Source: Takifugu bimaculatus
Taxonomy: Eukaryota; Chordata; Actinopteri; Tetraodontiformes; Tetraodontidae
Direction: 5' to 3'
Length of the DNA: 64,000 nucleotides
NCBI GenBank assembly: GCA_004026145.2
Contig: CP034996.1
Location: 14,375,641 to 14,439,640 of the forward strand
Each line of letters begins with the position of its first letter. The first letter of the stretch is position 1. This document shows, piece after piece, positions 1 to 7,995 of the stretch. The position numbers and the translations under genes were made by a program. Below the pieces are notes generated by a model, which ran no database searches, was not told the origin of the DNA, and saw only the letters and a program-made list of their open reading frames with translations.

Positions 1-234
1 GGCTTAACCACCATCTCCAAAAGCGCCACCACCGGCGCGCCGGCCAAACAGCACTACCTGCACAAAATGGACGACCCCTACACAGAGGCCAAGAAATCCT
101 ACAACCGAGTCAGCATAGTGGACAAAATATCACGCATCATTTTCCCAGTTCTGTTCTTCATCTTCAACTTGGGCTACTGGGCCACATATATCAACAGGAA
201 GCCCATTATTATGAACGCGAACAACCTAAACTGA
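1..234 (+). CDS. gabra3: GABA-A receptor alpha subunit, C-terminal end (gabra3-like), partial
   Basis: This is the 3' end of a ligand-gated chloride channel subunit that sits in the postsynaptic membrane and opens on GABA binding. The first base is in frame and 77 codons run to TGA at 232-234. The visible part is the end of the M3-M4 cytoplasmic loop followed by the fourth membrane helix, about residues 46-64 of the fragment, with the family block SRIIFPVLF and the aromatic-rich YWATY end. The loop word TTISKSA and the DKISRIIFPVLF block fit human alpha-3 better than alpha-1, -2 or -5, so I assign gabra3; a teleost paralogue is possible. The rest of the gene lies to the left of the window. 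What is odd is that an LTR retrotransposon starts only 446 bp after the stop, in the likely 3' UTR. Confidence 0.8.
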   Translation, partial: GLTTISKSATTGAPAKQHYLHKMDDPYTEAKKSYNRVSIVDKISRIIFPVLFFIFNLGYWATYINRKPIIMNANNLN

Positions 235-679
235 GTCCCACCCGATGTTGGCGTGATCTTGTTTGGCTGGAAGGGCAGACGTGTTTGCAGGAGTCCATTC
301 CATCCTTGTGTGAGTGTGTTTGCGGGCGGGCGGGCGGGCGGGCGAGGTTGCCAGCGGAAGGGGGCGCGTTTACATTTCACATCAGGTTTTTGGGGTTGTG
401 TTTTTGGTTTGTCTTTTCGAGGTTTTGATATTTGCACGTCTGTGTAGATGAAAGCAACTTTAAACACGTAGATTCACCCGTAGTAGCTTGGAGGGAGCAC
501 GCCATCACATTAGCCTGCCTCAATGCCGCGTTTCTTTCCTTCCCTCCTCTCTTAGCTCTGGCCCTCTTCCTCTGTTGTGAGTAAGCAAAGTGTCCCTTCG
601 CTGTCTTGATTGCTTGCTGTTTCCGTAAAAGTCGTCGGAATTTGGGTTTTTCGCTATGTTTTGACATGTTTAAGCTTTG
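235..679 (+). other. gabra3: Probable gabra3 3' UTR, upstream part
   Basis: Non-coding sequence between the gabra3 stop and the retrotransposon. It contains a short run of the tetramer CGGG near 325-345. No AATAAA or ATTAAA is seen before the LTR, so the natural poly(A) site of gabra3 is probably beyond the insertion. I infer that this is 3' UTR from position only. Confidence 0.5.
676..679 (+). repeat. Target-site duplication, left copy (TTTG)
   Basis: TTTG directly precedes the 5' LTR and the same four bases follow the 3' LTR at 7992-7995. A 4-5 bp duplication of host DNA is what retroviral-type integrases leave. A fifth base does not match, so it is scored as 4 bp. Confidence 0.75.
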
Positions 680-1008
680 TGTGGGACCCATAATGCCTGG
701 CATGCATAGGGACATGGACCCCCCCATTCTCATATTTAATTTATTTAATTTTTGTTATTTTGCATGTAATGTTTTAGTGTGTTGCTGGTGGTTAAAATGA
801 GTGAGGCTCACGCAGGCATTTTTGGGGCAGCTTCGGGGTCTTCGGGGGAAAAAGAGCGCGCAGATTTTTCGAGAAGACCGGGGGTGAAGCATTAGACAGG
901 ACGGTAGGCTCCACGTTGTGTGACTGTATTGACCGCTAGATTAAAGTTATAAAAAGAACCCACCCATGCACGCCTGGACATTCAATTATTGTAGCCAAGT
1001 GTGCAACA
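680..1008 (+). repeat. 5' LTR of the Ty3/gypsy element
   Basis: A 329-bp terminal repeat starting TGTGGGACCC and ending TGCAACA, giving the canonical TG...CA ends. It carries a candidate poly(A) signal ATTAAA at 940-945 and an overlapping TATA-like TATAAAAAG at 948-956. It matches the 3' LTR over its full length. Confidence 0.95.
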
Positions 1009-1013
1009 AATAT

Positions 1014-1032
1014 TGGAGGCACCGCTGGGATT
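1014..1032 (+). promoter_or_regulatory. Primer-binding site, complementary to the 3' end of tRNA-Thr
   Basis: Five bases after the 5' LTR lies TGGAGGCACCGCTGGGATT. Its reverse complement, AATCCCAGCGGTGCCTCCA, ends in CCA and, from memory, equals the 3' end of vertebrate tRNA-Thr (AGU anticodon family). A tRNA 3' end annealed here would prime minus-strand DNA synthesis. Position and the leading TGG are seen directly; the tRNA identity rests on recall. Confidence 0.75.
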
Positions 1033-1083
1033 AATTAACGTCGAGTTAAGTGTGACGAGAACGCGCACAGAGAGCTTGGAGTG

Positions 1084-4000
1084 ATGACGACGGGAACGTA
1101 CAGCTTCGGAGGCGCGGCGGCCTCCGACATGCAGGATCTTGAGGAGCTGGCAGACACAGTGTCACGGAGACTATGGCTGCTGCAACTGGATCAGCTGAAA
1201 GAGGTGTGTGTCTTGGCCAAGATCTCATGTGGAAATGTCACAACAAGACGGGCGTTAATCAGTCGGATCATAGAGTCTTTGGACAGTACTATTAATACAG
1301 AAGAGGAGGATGTTGCTTTGTATTTTCTCAAGAACATATTAAAATCAGTGGAACAGATTAAAGAAACTGATGAAGACACAGAGACAGATGAAAATGCAGA
1401 GAACACAGAACAAGATATCCAGCAAATGGCAACAGAAATGAGCCTAGCAGAGAAGTATTCACAGCTACAGAAGAACAGTCAAGCTCTGCAAGATGAAGTG
1501 AGGAGGTTGAGTGAGAGAGTGAACAGTGCATCACCGAACCTACCACCAGCTCCACAAGTTGTGCCACCTGCAGCTGTGAACAGACTCCCAGAAGTGACAA
1601 TAAGGAAAGATTTCAAGATTTGTGGTCAGATAGGGGAAAGGGGGCAGAAAGACCGGCTCTCGTACACAAACCTTATGCATCAGATTGACAGAGGCCTTAG
1701 TAGGGGACACAGCGAGGCTGAAGTTGTGGAGGCGGTGGTCAAGTCAATCAGCCCAGGTTTGGCTATTCGAGATATGCTTGAAATAAAAAGTGACCTCACC
1801 CTTACCCAGTTAAAGACCATACTAAAGGGACACTTCAAAGAGGACAGTTCAATAGACTTGTATCACCGACTAGTCAACATGACACAGGACAGTCGTGAGT
1901 CACCCCAAAACTTCCTGTTTAGAGCCATTGAGTTAAAAGAGAGACTTTTGCTCGCTTCAAGAGAGGGCGGATCAGATGAACAGTATAGTCCTGAGCTTAT
2001 TCAGAAGAAATTCTTGAGGTCAGTTAGTACTGGATTATTAAGTGACCACATTAAGTTCCAGCTTAAACCCTTTCTTGATGACCTGACAGTGACGGATGAG
2101 GTACTCATTGACAAGATGAACGAAGCAGCTAGTGTTGAGTCAGAGAGACAGTCCAAGCAGAGAAAGAACATCACTGGCAAAGTGCCAAAAGTGAATGAGC
2201 TACGAACAGACATGAGAGATAGTCAGTGTCAGGATGTAGCTGAGGCTAGAGTCGGAAATCGAGAGCAATCAGCTGAAGTTATGAAGCCTAAAAGCCGTAA
2301 AGCACCTGTTTTAGCTAAAGAGGGAGAATCGGAGCTTTATGAGACAGTCAAGTTGCTTAGAGAAGAAATGGCTGAAATCAGGAAAAGCTTAGCTAACCCC
2401 AAGGGACCTGCCCACCAAACTAAAACAAGTGCTAAGAGAGGATGTGGGGTGTGTAAAGAGCAAGGATTAGGTGACCAGTGTGGACACTGTTTCAAGTGTG
2501 GACAGTCAGGGCATTTTTCTAGAGGCTGTAGAAGACAAAGATTGGTAGAGAGATCTGACAGCATGAGGGTGACAATGCAGACTGCCGGGCCCCAGACACC
2601 ATCAACATCGAGCCAACCAGGAACAGATGACCGGGTGCACGGACTTCTATGTGACCGCATCAGGCAGCTGGAGGCGGAGCTTGAGAGGGGTCGGGAGGCC
2701 CGACAGACGGTGAGTGCCACTTATGCCAGCCATCTCTCCCTACATCGTCAAGCTAAGCTTAAGGCCCTCATTGGAAAAAAATGCATCGTGAATTGTTTCT
2801 TTGATGGAGTAGCAACAACCGCCCTGTGGGACACGGGTTCACAAGTAACCATCATCAATGAGAGTTGGAGGAGATCCTGCCTTTCACACACCACACTTCG
2901 CAGCATGGATGAGCTTCTTGAAGAGAATGAGACTCTTGTTGGTAGAGCTGCAAACCAGACACCCATACCTTTTGCAGGCTGGGTTGAACTGACATTTGAG
3001 CTAGGGTCAAACAGAGGTCCACGGCCAGAGCTACATGTGCCAGTCCTAGTCTCCAACGAGCCAGGGGTAGCAGAGCCACCAATTATTGGCTATAATGTCA
3101 TTGAGCTCATCGTGAAGAATGGGATGGAGCAGCACCCAGAAGTTACACCTGCTGTAGTGAGTGATGCTTTCTCCATCGACTGTAAGAAGACAAACATGCT
3201 GATTCAGCTGGTGCAGAGCCACGACAAGCATGACAAGGAGGGTGTGGTGAAAGTGGGAGGACAAAAGACAGTAATTCCAGCCGGGCAGACAAGAGAAATC
3301 AACTGTAGTGTAAGGACTGGTCCCCTCTCCACAAAACAGGAAGTCTTGTTCGAGCCAGACGAGATCCAAAAATGGCCCGAAGGTCTGACCATTCCAGAGA
3401 CTGTTATCTGCCTGTCTAAAGGAAACTGGTCCAAAGTTGCAATCCCTGTCACTAATGATAGTAACTATAACATCATTCTAACACCTCGCACCATTCTGGG
3501 TCATGTCCAGCAAGTCAAGTCGATCTACCAGGCTGATGTAAGGCCAGCCTGCACCAATGAGAACACCACTGACACAGCGAGTACAGGTGAAAAGACAGAC
3601 AGTAAAGCTCGTCGTGTTGAGAGTCAGGAAGAGGATCAAAGACAGCAGGACACACAGAAACATGAGTCATGGGATCCTCCAGTACCAATTGATCATCTGT
3701 TACCAGGTCAGCAACAGAAAGTGAAAAAGATGCTACGAGAAGAGTGTAATGCATTCTCAAAGGATGAGAACGATGTTGGGTGCATTCCATCTCTGCAGCT
3801 GAAAATCAGACTGAGTGACACGACTCCTGTGCGACGCACCTACACCTCAGTTCCAAAACCGCTGCACAAAGAGGTGAAGGAATATCTGGAGGACCTGCTG
3901 AATAGAGGATGGATTAGAAAATCCAGGTCTTCATACTCTTCACCGATTGTCTGTGTACGTAAGAAGGATGGAAGTCTACGTTTATGTGTGGATTACAGGG

Positions 4001-7000
4001 AGCTAAACCAGAAATCCATTCCTGACCGACACCCCATCCCTCGAGTACAAGACCTGCTGAACAGCTTGAGCGGAAGTGTGTGGTTTTCAGTGCTGGACCA
4101 GGGCAAGGCATACCACCAGGGTTTCCTGGAGGAAAGTAGCAGACCACTCACAGCTTTTATAACACCATGGGGTTTGTACGAGTGGGTCCGGATTCCCTTC
4201 GGCCTGTCCTCAGCCCCAGCAGAGTTCCAGCGCAGCATGGAGGAATGTCTCACAGGTCTGAGAGACGTGTCATCACAGCCGTATTTAGATGACAACCTCG
4301 TCCACAGTAAAACCTTCGAGGAGCATCTAAATGACATGAGGGAGGTGCTACGTCGTTATCAGGCACACGGAGTAAAGCTAACAGCTAAGAAGTGTGAAGT
4401 GTTTAGAGACCAGGTGAAATTTCTTGGGAAGATTGTATCAGGAGATGGCTACTGCATGGACCCAGCTGAGATAGCACCCGTGCAAGCACTCAAAGGTCGC
4501 AAACCTGAGACAGTTGGAGACCTGAGGAAGATGTTGGGATTCCTGTCCTACTACCGCCAATACATTCCTAACTTCTCACGCATTGCAAAGCCTTTGTACA
4601 GCCTGCTGTCCACTGATAAGACCCCAGGTAGTAAAGTCAAAGAGTCAAAAGTAAACAGGAGCAGGGGAAAGCAGAAAAAGTCAGATCAGTCACCCTCAAG
4701 CCAGCGAATCATCTGGACAGAAAAACACCAAGAAGTGCTTTGCCAGCTTTTGGAGTACCTGCTGAGTCCACCGCTCCTGGGTTACCCCGATTTTGAAGAG
4801 CCCTTTGTGCTTCACTGTGATGCCTCACAGGAGGGACTCGGCGCAGTACTGTACCAGAGACAACGAGGCAGGTTGGTTGTTATCGGTTATGGCTCAAGGA
4901 CACTAACAGCTCCAGAAAAGAACTACCATCTCCACTCTGGAAAGTTGGAGTTTTTGGCCATGAAGTGGGCCATCTGTGAAAGATTTCGGGAGTATCTTTA
5001 CTATGCGCCTTCATTCACTGTCTACACCGATAATAATCCTTTAACCTACGTCCTCACAACAGCGAAGCTAAACGCCACGACTCACAGGTGGATTGCTGAG
5101 TTAGCAGACTTTAACTTTTCCATCAAGTACAGGCCAGGGAAAGCGAATGGAGACGCTGATGGCTTATCACGTATGCCGCTGGATATGGAGCAGTACATGG
5201 AAACCTGCTCACAGGAAATGGAGCCAGAGGTAATCACAACAGTCACGCAGACACTCCAACTAGATTTTTATGAGCGTGAGCCCTGGATGTGTCCAGCCAC
5301 AATCACTGCAGCAAGTACTGATGTAGAATGTGAAAGAGTAGCCTCACCAGTGAAAGAGATCAGCATTGAGACACTAAAAAAAGCACAAGAAGAGGACCCT
5401 GTCATTGGAAAGGTGAGAGAGTTCGTCATCAAAGGACAGTGGCCACGTCTGAGAGACAGGCAAGACAGCATTTCCGCTCTCATAAGAGAGAAGACCAAAC
5501 TGTATGTTAACAAAGATGGCATCCTGTACAGAAAATCGGTGACCAGAAACCAACTAGTATTACCCAAAGTATTCCATCCACTGATTTACAAAGAGTTGCA
5601 TGAGGAGATGGGACACCTCGGAGTTGAGCGAACACTGAATCTGATCCGTGATCGATTTTACTGGCCGCACATGCAGAGAGACGTGGACCATTATGTGACC
5701 AAAGTGTGTAGCTGCTTGAAACGGAAACGCCCAAACAAGCCAACCAGAGCACCGCTGGTTAGTATAGTGACCACATACCCATTTGAAATGGTGTCAATTG
5801 ACTACCTGCATCTGGAGAGCTGTAAGGGAGGGTATGAGTATATTTTGGTGGTAGTAGACCATTTCACTCGCTTTGCCCAGGCGTATGCTTGCACCAACAA
5901 GTCAGCAAAGACAGCGGCTGAGAAGATCTTTGGAGACTTTGTACTCAAGTTCGGCTTTCCTTCGAAACTGCACCATGATCAAGGTAGGGAGTTTGAGAAT
6001 AAGCTGTTCTCTAAGCTCGAAGAATACAGTGGCATCCAAGGCTCCCACACAACACCTTACCATGCAGCAGGAAACGGTCAGGCTGAGAGATTGAATAGAA
6101 CACTGCTGTCCATGCTAAGAACTCTGTCAGACGAAGCAAAGGCAGATTGGAAGAGCTCCTTAGCCAAAGTGGTGCACGCATACAACTGTACACGCAGTGA
6201 AGCGACAGGATACGCTCCATACTACCTTCTGTATGGGAGAAACCCCCGACTACCTGTTGACATCATGTTCGGTCTGACTCCAAGTGACCAGAGCGCATCT
6301 CACAGTGACTATGCCAGCAAATGGAGAAGTCGGATGCAAGAGGCATACAGGATAGCATCACAGACCGCTCAGAGTCACCAAAGTAGAGCAAAGAAGTTGT
6401 ATGACAAGAAAACACATGGAGTTGAGCTTCAGCCAGGGTGTCGAGTGCTGGTGAGAAACGTCAGGGACAGAGGAGGACCAGGAAAACTCAGATCTTACTG
6501 GGAGGAAAAAGTTCATATTGTGATCGAGAGAAAGCACAAAGATAGTCCTGTATATGTTGTGAGACCAGAGAAAGGAGTGGGTAGGACTAGAGTTCTTCAC
6601 AGGAACTTGTTATTGCCCTGTGACTTCCTGCCCATGGAAGAAGACAAGTTTGAAAGAAGAAAGGCAAAGACAAAGTCGAACACAGTCAAAAGAAGACGAC
6701 GTCAGGAAGTGCAGAACGACGGAGAGTCTGAGAGCAGTTCAGATGATGAAAACAACTGGAGATTTATCACCACACATCCGAGAGAGCCGTGTGACTGTGT
6801 CAGGAGTCAGCTGAGAGCTAGTGCTGAGGAATTCCAGCCCCAAGCAGCTGAGAGACAACCGGAACAAGACGAGGGAGGTGAACAGCTGGACAGAGAGGAT
6901 GACATTAAAATGGAGTCAGAGGTGGAGGACAGGGGAGATGCAGAGGCTGAGCAGGTTGAGTCTTCTGATGAAGCAGACGAGATGAACTCTGAAGAGAGGG

Positions 7001-7143
7001 TGTCAGCTGATGAAGAGGACGAGAGGGACCCTGAGTTGCAGCCAGCTCCCACAAGAAAATATCCTTTACGACACAGACAGCCACCTAAGACACTCACTTA
7101 CAAAACATTAGGTCAACCATCTGTCACACGTGGGGATGAATGA
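1084..7143 (+). CDS. Gag-Pol polyprotein of Ty3/gypsy retrotransposon, single intact ORF
   Basis: Start chosen at ATG 1084; the codon just before it is GTG. The 2019-residue product encodes Gag and Pol without any stop or frameshift. The N-terminus has a helical, SAP-like stretch (about residues 35-70), then a Gag region, then a CCHC zinc knuckle near 469-482 (CFKCGQSGHFSRGC). The aspartic protease DTG is near 583, the reverse transcriptase YLDD near 1067, an RNase H block (DASQEGLGAVLY) near 1246, and the integrase zinc-binding region starts near 1506. The integrase catalytic residues are D1573, D1632 and E1668 (a D,D-35-E spacing), followed by a GPY/F-like module. The last ~150 residues are strongly acidic. 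The second Cys pair of the integrase finger reads C-S-C, not the usual CxxC. No env is present. Confidence 0.95.
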   Translation: MTTGTYSFGGAAASDMQDLEELADTVSRRLWLLQLDQLKEVCVLAKISCGNVTTRRALISRIIESLDSTINTEEEDVALYFLKNILKSVEQIKETDEDTETDENAENTEQDIQQMATEMSLAEKYSQLQKNSQALQDEVRRLSERVNSASPNLPPAPQVVPPAAVNRLPEVTIRKDFKICGQIGERGQKDRLSYTNLMHQIDRGLSRGHSEAEVVEAVVKSISPGLAIRDMLEIKSDLTLTQLKTILKGHFKEDSSIDLYHRLVNMTQDSRESPQNFLFRAIELKERLLLASREGGSDEQYSPELIQKKFLRSVSTGLLSDHIKFQLKPFLDDLTVTDEVLIDKMNEAASVESERQSKQRKNITGKVPKVNELRTDMRDSQCQDVAEARVGNREQSAEVMKPKSRKAPVLAKEGESELYETVKLLREEMAEIRKSLANPKGPAHQTKTSAKRGCGVCKEQGLGDQCGHCFKCGQSGHFSRGCRRQRLVERSDSMRVTMQTAGPQTPSTSSQPGTDDRVHGLLCDRIRQLEAELERGREARQTVSATYASHLSLHRQAKLKALIGKKCIVNCFFDGVATTALWDTGSQVTIINESWRRSCLSHTTLRSMDELLEENETLVGRAANQTPIPFAGWVELTFELGSNRGPRPELHVPVLVSNEPGVAEPPIIGYNVIELIVKNGMEQHPEVTPAVVSDAFSIDCKKTNMLIQLVQSHDKHDKEGVVKVGGQKTVIPAGQTREINCSVRTGPLSTKQEVLFEPDEIQKWPEGLTIPETVICLSKGNWSKVAIPVTNDSNYNIILTPRTILGHVQQVKSIYQADVRPACTNENTTDTASTGEKTDSKARRVESQEEDQRQQDTQKHESWDPPVPIDHLLPGQQQKVKKMLREECNAFSKDENDVGCIPSLQLKIRLSDTTPVRRTYTSVPKPLHKEVKEYLEDLLNRGWIRKSRSSYSSPIVCVRKKDGSLRLCVDYRELNQKSIPDRHPIPRVQDLLNSLSGSVWFSVLDQGKAYHQGFLEESSRPLTAFITPWGLYEWVRIPFGLSSAPAEFQRSMEECLTGLRDVSSQPYLDDNLVHSKTFEEHLNDMREVLRRYQAHGVKLTAKKCEVFRDQVKFLGKIVSGDGYCMDPAEIAPVQALKGRKPETVGDLRKMLGFLSYYRQYIPNFSRIAKPLYSLLSTDKTPGSKVKESKVNRSRGKQKKSDQSPSSQRIIWTEKHQEVLCQLLEYLLSPPLLGYPDFEEPFVLHCDASQEGLGAVLYQRQRGRLVVIGYGSRTLTAPEKNYHLHSGKLEFLAMKWAICERFREYLYYAPSFTVYTDNNPLTYVLTTAKLNATTHRWIAELADFNFSIKYRPGKANGDADGLSRMPLDMEQYMETCSQEMEPEVITTVTQTLQLDFYEREPWMCPATITAASTDVECERVASPVKEISIETLKKAQEEDPVIGKVREFVIKGQWPRLRDRQDSISALIREKTKLYVNKDGILYRKSVTRNQLVLPKVFHPLIYKELHEEMGHLGVERTLNLIRDRFYWPHMQRDVDHYVTKVCSCLKRKRPNKPTRAPLVSIVTTYPFEMVSIDYLHLESCKGGYEYILVVVDHFTRFAQAYACTNKSAKTAAEKIFGDFVLKFGFPSKLHHDQGREFENKLFSKLEEYSGIQGSHTTPYHAAGNGQAERLNRTLLSMLRTLSDEAKADWKSSLAKVVHAYNCTRSEATGYAPYYLLYGRNPRLPVDIMFGLTPSDQSASHSDYASKWRSRMQEAYRIASQTAQSHQSRAKKLYDKKTHGVELQPGCRVLVRNVRDRGGPGKLRSYWEEKVHIVIERKHKDSPVYVVRPEKGVGRTRVLHRNLLLPCDFLPMEEDKFERRKAKTKSNTVKRRRRQEVQNDGESESSSDDENNWRFITTHPREPCDCVRSQLRASAEEFQPQAAERQPEQDEGGEQLDREDDIKMESEVEDRGDAEAEQVESSDEADEMNSEERVSADEEDERDPELQPAPTRKYPLRHRQPPKTLTYKTLGQPSVTRGDE

Positions 7144-7651
7144 TGTTGTAAAAGTTGATGTGCAGGTGTGAAGACAAGTTCATAGTCACATGTTGAGTTC
7201 ATTGTTGTGACAAAGTAAGAAGAGAAGTGAGTTCACAGGAAGGTTTTCAAGTTAAGTAAAAACTCTGAGTTTTGTAAGAGGTTTATTCACTTTCAGTTCA
7301 TGAGATTAGTACCAGGAAGTAGACCGCAAACATATAAGGACACTGAGAAGTAGGTTATGCCTACAGTGTAAATGTGGGTTTAAATGGGTTATGGGCAGAA
7401 GTATGGTTATTACCTTTCAGTCAAAGATTCAGATCCTACACAAATGGTGGAGTAGCATTTCAGATGTCACCTGGCCAGTGATGTCTGTTGCTTCCTCATG
7501 GCATGAAGAGGGAGATGCATGTCATGTTATGAACTGTTGCTATACAGAAGGAATCTTCTACAGACTGACTCCCAATAATCTGCCTCCAGAACTCATCAGT
7601 TGAGGACTACGACCTCTGGGAAACTCGGAATGTCGAGACGACATTTATATT
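7144..7651 (+). other. Internal non-coding region of the retrotransposon
   Basis: About 500 bp between the gag-pol stop and the polypurine tract. The longest open frame (7391-7603, 70 codons) has no recognisable domain, signal peptide or membrane segment, so I see no env gene here. Confidence 0.7.
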
Positions 7652-7662
7652 GGAGGGGAGAG
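7652..7662 (+). promoter_or_regulatory. Polypurine tract of the retrotransposon
   Basis: An 11-base all-purine run GGAGGGGAGAG ends exactly where the 3' LTR begins. In LTR elements this RNase H-resistant tract primes plus-strand DNA synthesis. Confidence 0.85.
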
Positions 7663-7991
7663 TGTGGGACCCATAATGCCTGGCATGCATAGGGACATGG
7701 ACCCCCCCATTCTCATATTTAATTTATTTAATTTTTGTTATTTTGCATGTAATGTTTTAGTGTGTTGCTGGTGGTTAAAATGAGTGAGGCTCACGCAGGC
7801 ATTTTTGGGGCAGCTTCGGGGTCTTCGGGGGAAAAAGAGCGCGCAGATTTTTCGAGAAGACCGGGGGTGAAGCATTAGACAGGACGGTAGGCTCCACGTT
7901 GTGTGACTGTATTGACCGCTAGATTAAAGTTATAAAAAGAACCCACCCATGCACGCCTGGACATTCAATTATTGTAGCCAAGTGTGCAACA
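7663..7991 (+). repeat. 3' LTR of the Ty3/gypsy element
   Basis: A 329-bp copy of 680-1008 with no difference that I could see. Its ATTAAA lies at 7923-7928. Being in sense orientation downstream of gabra3, it could supply a poly(A) site. The TTTG target duplication follows at 7992-7995. Confidence 0.95.
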
Positions 7992-7995
7992 TTTG

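Larger units (their letters stand above)
680..7991 (+). mobile_element. Complete Ty3/gypsy LTR retrotransposon
   Basis: A 7312-bp element with all expected parts in order: 5' LTR (680-1008), primer-binding site (1014-1032), one gag-pol ORF (1084-7143), polypurine tract (7652-7662) and 3' LTR (7663-7991), flanked by TTTG duplications. The pol order is protease, reverse transcriptase, RNase H, integrase, which is the Ty3/gypsy (Metaviridae) order and not Ty1/copia. There is no env-like ORF between pol and the 3' LTR. The two LTRs are the same length and I found no mismatch between them by eye, and the ORF is unbroken, so the insertion is recent and possibly still active. It lies in the gabra3 3' region in the sense orientation. 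Confidence 0.95.

Noticed and set aside
1046..7097. Many minus-strand open frames opposite gag-pol
   Set aside because: They are shadows of the intact gag-pol frame and carry no domains.
7144..7651. Possible env gene of the retrotransposon
   Set aside because: Only about 500 bp, longest frame 70 codons, no signal peptide or membrane anchor; the element is a retrotransposon without env.
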